64,000 nucleotides of DNA from contig NC_080671.1 in the NCBI RefSeq assembly GCF_030247195.1, positions 14,954,843-15,018,842 of the forward strand, written 5' to 3'. The stretch comes from Topomyia yanbarensis. Its lineage: Eukaryota; Arthropoda; Insecta; Diptera; Culicidae. The notes beneath the pieces are model-generated. The model ran no database searches and was not told where the DNA came from. It saw nothing but the letters and a program-made list of their open reading frames with translations. Shown in pieces: positions 56,135-64,000 of the stretch; the first letter of the stretch is position 1, and every line of letters begins with the position of its first letter. The position numbers and the translations under genes were made by a program.

Positions 56135-56230
56135 CAGTGCACTACACCGGTGTAGTCGGTGCTACACTCATTCAAACTTGTGTGTAATCAATCTATCTCT
56201 TTTTTGCACTACACCGATGTAGCACAAAGA
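56135..56230. promoter_or_regulatory. Cluster of CTACACCGRTGTAG palindromes
   Basis: CTACACCGGTGTAG (a perfect 14-bp palindrome), GGTGCTACAC and CTACACCGATGTAG occur within 85 bp; another GCTACACCGGTCC is at 55,705. Possible binding sites or part of a small fold-back. No gene start is visible nearby. Confidence 0.3.
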
Positions 56231-56605
56231 AAAAAACGAAAACGCTATTAGATTTCAATTTTTCTCAATGTAAACAAGCGAGTCGGTTCGTGGCTTCCAC
56301 ATATCTTCACCTTAAAGTTTACAATCGCCGTATTGCGACGGATCAGTGCTTCTACGTGAACTTTACTTATAATGACAAGAAAAAGAGCGACCACACCTTT
56401 CATTTTGAGGCGATACACACGAGATCGAGCGATTGCTTGTTATCTTTGTCCGCTTGTAACCTTTTTACGTCGCGGTTACATCGTTATCACATGTCTCTAG
56501 TGTCACAAGATATGTGAATTTGTCGACTACCTTGTACAGTGCCTCATCGATCTCCACCTCGGAACTGAATCCAGCCAGGATTTCTGTACGCTTCTTGCCA
56601 CAACT

Positions 56606-57211
56606 TTGTCAGATGTTTTGCTCGATTTGTTCCAAAAATTCTACCAGGTAGGAATTGCGAGAATATTTGCACAGTTTATTTCCGAGTTGCGCCAGGGTTT
56701 TGCTAGGTTCCTGTCAGAATTTGCCAGAAAACGCGAACGAAACCGAGTTCGCCCTAGTTCAGCTAGCCCGACAGGACACGCGCAGAAATCTGGCAGGGCT
56801 GCTAAACCAAGATTGGTAGAACGATCTCTGCCAGAAAATTTGGTGCCTGGGCATTGTTCGCCTGGAACCGGTTTTGCTGGACAGTTTATCCTTAGAAATT
56901 TAATGGAGCAAGATTTTTACGTCCCCCTAAGGCTGGTGTCCTTGGCGGAGGCCAACTACGTCAAGCGTGCGCTACGGGCCTGGGTGTTGATTGTATATAA
57001 AATGGCACTTGCTAGGGTGGTCATTAACGTGCTTGAGAAATGGTTGAGATATACTAGCGTCACGGATAGAGGTAGGGTAGTTACTGTAGAGATGCCGCGC
57101 TTTACTACTTTTCTACGAAGACATGGTATGGCGGTTGGCCGGGTTGGCTACCGCCAAGGACGCCAGCCATCCGGCAGTCGCGCTATTATCTATATTCAAG
57201 CGGCCATCTGA
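56606..57211 (+). other. Unrecognised 201-codon ORF
   Basis: Unusually long for the area and GC-richer than its flanks, with repeated CTGGCAGGG / CTGCCAGAA and TTTTGCT-GG words in its first half. I recognise no domain; the N-terminal 50 residues look helical and basic (SEFARKRERNR). It may be noncoding sequence of a retroelement, since TTTGGTGCCCTCAC at 57,390 resembles an LTR-primer-site junction, but no LTR pair was found. Confidence 0.2.
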
Positions 57212-57559
57212 AGCTGGAGAGAATTTCGCATGAATTTCATAACGATGTGTACTCACGGCACTGCATAACTCCTGGAGAGATAAGAGAATAAATAACGGCA
57301 ACGAGAAGTTCAATTGCAGACTGGTGTGATCTCAAATTTCTAAGACCAGGAGCTCTTTGTTTCGGCTTTGTGCTAGAGCTTCTTCGAGCTGTTATATTTG
57401 GTGCCCTCACAAGAGAATAATTTAATCCTTTACAAAACATCTCATCTGTCTATGGTTTTTAAGAGCTGCGGATCGTCAGAGTCACACTATTTATTCCTAA
57501 ACCAAGAGAGCATAATGATTCGTCGTCGTGAGCGGTATAACTCTTTTTAGTCTTTCTGC

Positions 57560-57850
57560 AAAAGAGGATAGTGCAATGGAACAATCCCATGATTGAGTAT
57601 CCCCATGCACGACAAACTGGAATCGATGACCACATCGTCGATCTCCACTTTGAGAGCGGGTATGTAGACGCAGTGTATAAGACTTCCGAGGTACCTGTGC
57701 GGTGGAATATTGCTACTTCAGTTCTTTCGAATTCTTTAATTTGAAAGTAAAGTATCATAAGCTGGGAGAATTTTTTACGTACCGCCACGGATCTAGAACC
57801 CGCTGCAAAGTGAAAACTTTAAGATCACGACGGAAGAGACAAAAGTTACG
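57560..57850 (-). pseudogene. Jockey-type ORF1 relic
   Basis: In one minus-strand frame CVYIPALKVEIDDVVIDSSL (about 57,670-57,610) matches the relic at 51.5 kb (VYMSAHKVEIDGVVID) and Jockey ORF1 in general; IFHRTGTSEVLY precedes it in another frame. Stops and shifts are numerous. Confidence 0.55.
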
Positions 57851-57985
57851 AGATATATCATAAATTGAAAGACAAGGCAGAGAATACTAAAGCAAAAATG
57901 GTGTCACTAAGTGAAGATACTCGATGTATGACTGGATGCTACCGAATTTTTAGCAACTGGCACGAAGAATGTAAAAACCTTTATC

Positions 57986-58076
57986 AGCTGTACTGCCGTT
58001 ATAAGCATATCTGTCCCATGTTCTATGGGATTCCCTATATACATGGGACAATTATGCATAGAACGGCAGTGTAGGT
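57986..58076. repeat. Hairpin, 42-bp arms
   Basis: GCTGTACTGCCGTTATAAGC...CCCATGT and, inverted, CTACACTGCCGTTCTATGC...CCCATGT pair around a loop of a few nucleotides, with several mismatches. Probably the end or whole of a small MITE. Confidence 0.7.
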
Positions 58077-58254
58077 CATAAAAGCACTTCGTTTCTTTTT
58101 TTCGCTCGCATGTGCAAAAAGATGGGTGGGTTATTTCTGGGACATAGCCGGAATGTTGTCAATCAAATGATATTCACCATAATTAACAATCCACCAACTA
58201 AGTCACAGTTCCTAAACATTATTTCCTCAGTATATAGCTCTTGATATACAGTTT

Positions 58255-59080
58255 CCTAAATAGATGATCCCTCCGTTCCCTTCAAGCACCAAGCGTCAAC
58301 TGATTTCACGAATATACAGTTCAAGATATGCGGCTGGAATGTGCGTGAAATGAACGACAATCAATCACGAACGAACTTTATTCTAATCTTCTCAAAATCG
58401 TGTTTCTACGCAATTTTACAAGTTCCCATCCATTGAAAAAGAGTATAACGGCTGATGAAGGAACACATATTCAAATAAATGCTTGTGACTGTTGTATGAT
58501 AAAATCGAATTAAATTCCCTAAGAAATATTCTGCTCGGTAAACCAACCTGCACGTACCGTCCCTCGGACCAATCCTCCATCCGCCGCCTCGAAATACCTA
58601 GTGTCAATTGAATTCACAAAAATGCGTTGTCCGTCACTTTCAAACACTTGGTTTCGAATGATATTACAGACTGTATTTAACGTATACCTAAAATTTCACA
58701 AAAGATCACTAGTGATCTGTTGGTGTTCTATATTGATGGCTCTGCGTGAAATAGGCTGGAAAATTTCGGTTGTTCGCGTTACTTTTGAAAACTTTTCTTA
58801 AATTTTCTGGTAGTCTCCAAGGAACGTTCTTCCCAACTGAAACTGCCTGGTCAAACAACTTCAACAGTTTATTGTATGCATATGTGAAATTGCTCATTCG
58901 TTGAACCAGAAAACTTTCTTAAGTGACACTAAATTGGCTAACAAACACATGAATCCATATTTACGACGGTATATTCACTGATAATTCTGACAGTGTTGAC
59001 AAAAGCCGCATATTGCAACAAGGGCGCAAAACTGAGATTCCGCCAATGGCGCCAGAAGATCACGCTACGGCTCTGGGTAT
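58255..59080 (-). repeat. Jockey-relic flank blocks, copy 2
   Basis: CACCAAGCGTCAACTGATTT (58,287), a further ACCTAGTGTCAATTGAATTC (about 58,596) and CAAAACTGAGATTCCGCCAATGGCGCCAGAAGA (59,024-59,056) match 52,495-52,760. The first block occurs twice here, so the copy is internally rearranged. Confidence 0.5.
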
Positions 59081-62000
59081 TTCGACTTGGACGTCCAAGG
59101 AGTTACCACACTGAAAAGAGCAAAATGTTTCAAATTATTAACCTACAATAATATTGTTTATGATTGTGCGTCCTGTTTCATCACAGAATCCAAGAAATTT
59201 CCAGTACCACGGAAGTTGAATAGTTGGAACCTTATAGAAAGCATTCGGATCACGTGCACCGTAATCTGTACAGTTAAAGAAAAATGTCGTCGTGCTAGAC
59301 ATAACTGCGGGTAGGGTTCGTTGCGGTTGTGGTAATTACCTTGAGCCAGCAATTTAAACAACCGGCGTGATAAGAAAGTTAAATCCCTTCCACTTCTAAG
59401 CAGATGAGTTCGTTTCATTCACACTGAGTGCTACCGCACGAACATCTTTTCAAGTAACTACCAAAAGCGAAGGACAAAAAAAGGATTACAATTTATCCTC
59501 GTTGGTCAAACTGTCTCCGAGAAAAGCTTTACTTAAGCAAAGTGCCACATGATCCCACGTTTTGATGGATCGCCCTCGGGATAACTGGCACCGGTTGATT
59601 CGGGTTCGACAAAATGCCATGAATTTATATCTATTTCGTTTGCAGCCGATTTGCCTTTTTTGCGAACACATTTCTTTTTTACCAGACAGGAGAAAAATCT
59701 GTTTCCGCTAGTTATACTTTATTTCGAAACGGGTCGATGGAAAAATATCGCCATACACCCGTGAACATCCGATGCCGGAAAGCGATAAACTTGTTGATGT
59801 ATATTAGTTCCGTCCGGAAATACAATCCCACATTTCCCCCCATCTCTTTTGATCCTTCTTTGTAATCATACGTGGGGAATGTACCATCGATTCAGCACCA
59901 TGAATCCGGTACGAATCTCCTTTGGCAATCGTTCGGCTGAAAATGTCAGACCGGCCAAGCTTGTTGAAACGTTTCATTGCCTGCAGACAATCGGACGAAA
60001 GGCATAATTGATTAATTATTGCGGTTCCTGTTTTTTAGATCCTAGCTGACAAAAGATACTAGCAGTCAGAGTGGCAACAACGTCTTTGTGTAGGATTTTC
60101 TTCTAATGGATAATCCATTGGATTTCTCCGGCAACCCGCAGCGACTGGGTTCAAATGCTGTTTGCGTTGTTTGAATATTTATGACCGTGTTATTGTAGAA
60201 GGTGCCTAAATGGATGCTACTTTACTGCCTAAATTGATGTTATTACATATTCTAGTGAAGCTCTAGATGAAAGTTTGCCGGTCATTCGGAGAGATTGATG
60301 GAAATGGGGTTTTGGTGGAAGCCCTGTTTATATTGAATAGCTTTTTTGGGAAAAAGCTTGAGTTTATTATTTTTGATGACTTAACCCCATCAAGTTCACG
60401 ATGTTTATAGACAACTATAACTATTGACAGGTTCAAGGTTCAATTTCAAAAGTTATTAATAATTAATTTATCATAAATTATTTAATTTAAACTACTATCA
60501 CATATTAGTATTATCTATAGATCTGAAGTTATTGCGTTTAGTCCGATTGGTTCCCGTAGAAGTAATGCTGCCACGAACTGTTTCAAATAGCAGCGAGTAA
60601 CTATATTATTGTCTGGAAGTTCTGATGAACACTGATACTTTTTTCATGCAATATACTTTTAATCAGAGGCTAGGAGAATCAGAAATTAATCTTTTAGCAC
60701 TGCGAGGATAACTGCGATTTAAATCAAATCAAGTTCCAATCCTTCCAGTTTAAACGAAAAAGTAGTTTTGGGATCCTTCGTACCCAGGAAAAATCAGACA
60801 TGAAATAGTTTGTGGAAACGGTGCTATTTCTGTTATCCGTTCGAACAGCTAAGGTATCATTTATCGAACAGAAGAAAAAAAAACCTTGCAAGACTTAAAA
60901 GGCGTCTTAAAGTTGCTTTGATTTCCTCCCAAAATAGTAGAACCAGACGACAAAAAAATCAGACATCTCCCGATTATTTACATAACCGACTCAGCAGAAA
61001 TGGCTTCATCAAAATCGCATTGCAACCTCCCGCACCCGAGCTGACCAATTTGCATATCGACAATCGAATGCATGCCACATGCGAGGATCGGGTTGGGCGG
61101 TTACCCTGTTCAACTACGCCAGCTTCGAGTCGCTGGGACTCTAATTTGCATAAGAACATATTCGAAAGACTGCCGAATCGATGCCGCTAACCGGAGGAAA
61201 GCTCGCCCTGACCAAAATACATAAACATGCAAAATTCGGCTCCGATTGGCAGCAACAGCCTCGCCTTCTGATTCTTGTTTCTGATAGTGGCTAGGAAAAA
61301 GGGAAGGAAAAAACAATCGGTTTCCTTGAGCATGATGAAAACGCTGATTCCCTCTTCAACGGTTGGAGATCATTCAATTACATCTCTCGAAATTTTTAGT
61401 TGTAATATCCGAAAAAGGATGATGATATAGGTATGAGATGCACCTGGCATATTAATGCCAATAAGGGTTTGTAATTTTCAGCACCGTCTTTAGGGATGTG
61501 TCAGCACTTCCGTGATTTGGGGGGGGGGTCACAATTAGGATAAATACAAAATCATAACAAATACCAGCGCTGGCGGCGTTAGGGAACGTACGAAAAAGGT
61601 TTGATCCGGTTACTTTTTCACGAAAAAATATGGGTGGGTAATATCAAATACACAATCAGAGTGAAGTGGAATACACTTTTGGCTGTCAACTCAACATTTT
61701 CTGCACTGTTGATTGGTACTATTAGAGACAGTTTTTTCTGTATTCATGCAAGCCTAAAATTCGACGAGAACATTTCAAATGGGCCGATAAACAAAACGTA
61801 AACAATTCCGGTTAATATTTACTTCAACTGGACACTAACAAAGCTTTATACATACCTTAAATAAGCCGATTCTGAAGCCTGGATGTTGGATTATCGAAAA
61901 GGCACATAAGCAAAATAACTTGTTTTGCTTATGTTCCCTTTCACTTCCCCTCAAAAATTAACGGCTCATAAACACCAAACAAACAAAACTGAAAAATTTG

Positions 62001-63080
62001 TTTATGGGCCCTTTTCTTAATGAAAAAGACTATACTTGAAAAGGGAACAAAAACATCGCAACACCAAGAAAGGGATCAAAATAAACGTCACATAATCATT
62101 TGCTGTAAACGAAAGGGCTCACCCGCACGCACTATAAGCTAACGTCTCGCCGAAAAGGGATTATGGGAGAGGGCACAAAAACAGTGCGATGTTTCAAAAG
62201 GGACCAAAACATTTATCTACAAAAAACGATCAAAATACAATTTTTTTTAATAAATCTGTTATATTATTCGGAAAAAATGGTTAATTTAACACGTCATTGA
62301 GTTGTTTGGTCCTTAAATCAAGCTCCTGTTCATAAATGGGAATATAAAGTACGAGGTAATTTTTCAGACGCCATTTTCTCAACATGAGCATATTGTATAT
62401 AATGCCTTATGAAATGTTGACGTCGAATTATCGGATTTTAATATAATTTTCGGCAATGAAAAAAATTCACACATATTTTGTAAATTTCTACTAGTCTACT
62501 AGTCATATAAAAAGATTTTGTTGTCACGGAAGGAATTGATTCTACGACAGAATTAGACCCTCCAAACACCGTCTACTATCTGCATGGAATGGAACAAATC
62601 AACTGAATTCTGCACAACAATTAACAATCCAGGCTGGATGAAGCTGCGAATGTGGTTAAGTTCTACTCTAATGTGCTGTGATTGGTGTGATGATACAGAC
62701 TCTAGGTCCCAAACAATTCAGACGGTTTAGTCTATTTTCCACTGCTGCCGAAGTCTGACCTACAATCGAACCAAGTAGATAATAATTAGCAGCCTTTCGA
62801 TGTAGTGTGCATTGTCTCGAGAACAAAAGAAACATTGTATTTCTTCTTGCCATCATGAATAACGTTGACGAAAAAGCTCTACACTGACCTAACGCTGCGG
62901 TCGTTGACTTCTAAACGCGAAAATGCAGCTTGGGCTTACGAAAACCGCCTACCTTCAGTACCATCATCTCTGAAATGCAGTACTAATATCATTCAACACG
63001 TTAGCGCAAGCCAAATGATTCGTTTTGCAGAACAATTTAAAACACCTAAATGAAAGTGACAACGTTGGAATTGTGATTAC
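59081..63080. other. Largely unassigned DNA
   Basis: No exon can be supported. 59,530-59,670 on the minus strand reads an open, unrecognised stretch (EIDINSWHFVEPESTGASYP). 60,930-61,290 is GC-richer and non-repetitive, with two ATTTGCATA-type octamers. A G homopolymer is at 61,519-61,528. A palindrome ATAAGCAAAATAACTTGTTT lies at 61,907-61,933, followed by repeated AAAAGGGAYCAAAA words (62,040-62,215). Confidence 0.35.
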
Positions 63081-63089
63081 ATAGAAAAT

Positions 63090-63550
63090 GTTTATAAAGA
63101 GGTATGACCTATCACCGCCAACCCCTTCTGAGCTAATTGCAAAATACGATACGGAGAAGTATAACCGGTTATACCTGATGCTTGGGGAAAGTTTTTCCAA
63201 GTTATTGCTAACAGTGATCATATGGTGAGGATGCAGGTCAAAATACCTATTCTCACCTACTTAACTATAAAACTCAAAACTCACGGAACTACTGCTAAAC
63301 AAACTACGTTGTTCACCTGTGAAGGGCAAAATCCTACGGGCGCGTATTGTAATCAGATAGCGCCCCATGAACAAACTTGCGCGGAAGATACGGAAGATAT
63401 CGTAAAAGAAGCACCCAGCACCCCAAAATCAACTGAATAGCAACATCGGTGAAGAGGTCAATAACAATGACGACGGATTTACACTGGTCAGCCGCAAATG
63501 GAGGAAGCAGGCAAGAACATATGATCGCGAGCACCAAAACAGCTGCGACG
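63090..63550 (+). pseudogene. Possible retroelement ORF1 relic (weak)
   Basis: Pieces in different frames read MFIKRYDLSPPTPSELI (63,089 on) and NNDDGFTLVSRKWRKQA (63,461 on); the latter style is seen in ORF1 proteins of Jockey-type elements. Stops separate the pieces and no zinc knuckle is complete. The assignment is uncertain. Confidence 0.3.
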
Positions 63551-63558
63551 ATGAAGTG

Positions 63559-63995
63559 CAGTCTTCCCAAATGAACATTAAACACCGTGTTCGCTCTACT
63601 TCTGTGCTCATCTTATACCCACATTTCGTGTGCAAACTCGAACGCGCTAATGCGTACCAAAACACATGCACGCGTTCGTCTGCACATCCGAACCCCACGC
63701 ACGTACGCGGTGTTCGTACACACAGGATCTTGATACTAGCTTTCTCTTTCTCTCATTGTTCATCACTAGCGTTGAATCATTCTGTTTTGTGCTTGCCTTA
63801 CTTGTGTACGCACACGGTGTACGTACACAGTGTTTAAACCTAAGTTTGTACATTGTTCGCTTGGGTTCGGTGTTCGATGCTAATGCACGTGTTTTGGTAC
63901 GCATGAACGCGTTAATGTTTGCACACGAAATGTGGGTATAAGATGAGCACAAAACTAGTGCGAACGCGGTGTTTAATGTTCATTTGGCAAGACTG
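63559..63995. mobile_element. Large fold-back element, 437 bp
   Basis: CAGTCTTCCCAAATGAACAT at the left is matched at the right end (inverted CAGTCTTGCCAAATGAACAT), and the arms pair over about 170-190 bp with short unpaired pieces (TTATACCCACATTTCGTGTG is identical in both). The centre has TACGTACAC/GTGTACGTAC words. All frames in 63,556-63,952 are artefacts of the palindrome. The right flank lies at the window edge, so the target duplication cannot be checked. Confidence 0.75.
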
Positions 63996-64000
63996 TGCAA

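Noticed and set aside
56606..57420. LTR retrotransposon with primer-site junction near 57,390
   Set aside because: TTTGGTGCC resembles such junctions, but no second LTR, gag, protease or integrase was found.
59530..59670. Possible host exon on the minus strand (NEIDINSWHFVEPES...)
   Set aside because: It reads like protein, but no good acceptor or donor borders it and I do not recognise the sequence.
63556..63952. Four overlapping ORFs on both strands
   Set aside because: They are mirror images produced by the 437-bp fold-back.

Overview
The window looks like intron and intergenic DNA from a large, repeat-rich insect genome, most likely a culicine mosquito (Aedes-like). The clues are a tRNA-type SINE of the kind I know from Aedes (54.1-54.3 kb), non-LTR retrotransposons of the T1/CR1, R1, LOA (Lian-like) and Jockey groups, a Penelope-like element, many AT-rich MITEs, and almost no host coding sequence. 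The species is an inference; no search was run.

Host genes. One host exon can be named. On the minus strand at 6,870-6,913 a 44-nt first coding exon begins MDGENRIILNVGGIR and ends in a consensus splice donor. It matches the start of the T1 domain of a Shaw-type (Kv3) voltage-gated potassium channel. If so, 1-6,869 is its first coding intron and the retroelements there are intronic. A second possible host transcript, on the plus strand, is a GC-rich, purine-rich segment ending in a strong donor at 45,902/45,903, with a good acceptor at 47,192 and a 108-codon two-hydrophobic-segment ORF after it; this is weak.

Layout. 0-5 kb: a decayed T1/CR1-like element (minus strand) split by a Penelope-like element with a 14-bp target duplication. 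8.8-9.05 kb: a hAT-type MITE. 9.3-14.6 kb: a decayed R1-clade element (minus). 15-16.1 kb: a 5'-truncated T1/CR1-like RT (plus). 17-22 kb: a nested nest of fold-back elements, one family of which can be folded as a hammerhead ribozyme, plus a 2.6-kb hAT-ended insert that splits one hammerhead copy. 22.7-27.1 kb: AT-rich low-complexity DNA and a 1.1-kb direct duplication. 28-32.5 kb: fold-backs and MITEs. 34.2-39.4 kb: a 5'-truncated LOA element (minus) flanked by a 60-bp direct repeat and containing a MITE and an unusual PHD-finger ORF with no RT. 40.4-45.2 kb: a nearly complete T1/CR1-like element (plus) with in-frame internal repeats and dead active sites. 51-59 kb: Jockey ORF1 relics in both directions, a SINE and hairpins. 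63.5-64 kb: a large fold-back.

No element here appears able to move by itself: every RT or endonuclease reading frame has stops, frameshifts, truncations or lost catalytic residues. The best leads for something new are the hammerhead-like fold-back family (18.2-21.8 kb), the PHD/coiled-coil ORF insertion (35.9-37.6 kb), the internal repeats between ORF1 and ORF2 of the 41-kb element, and the inverted self-copy at the end of the Penelope element.
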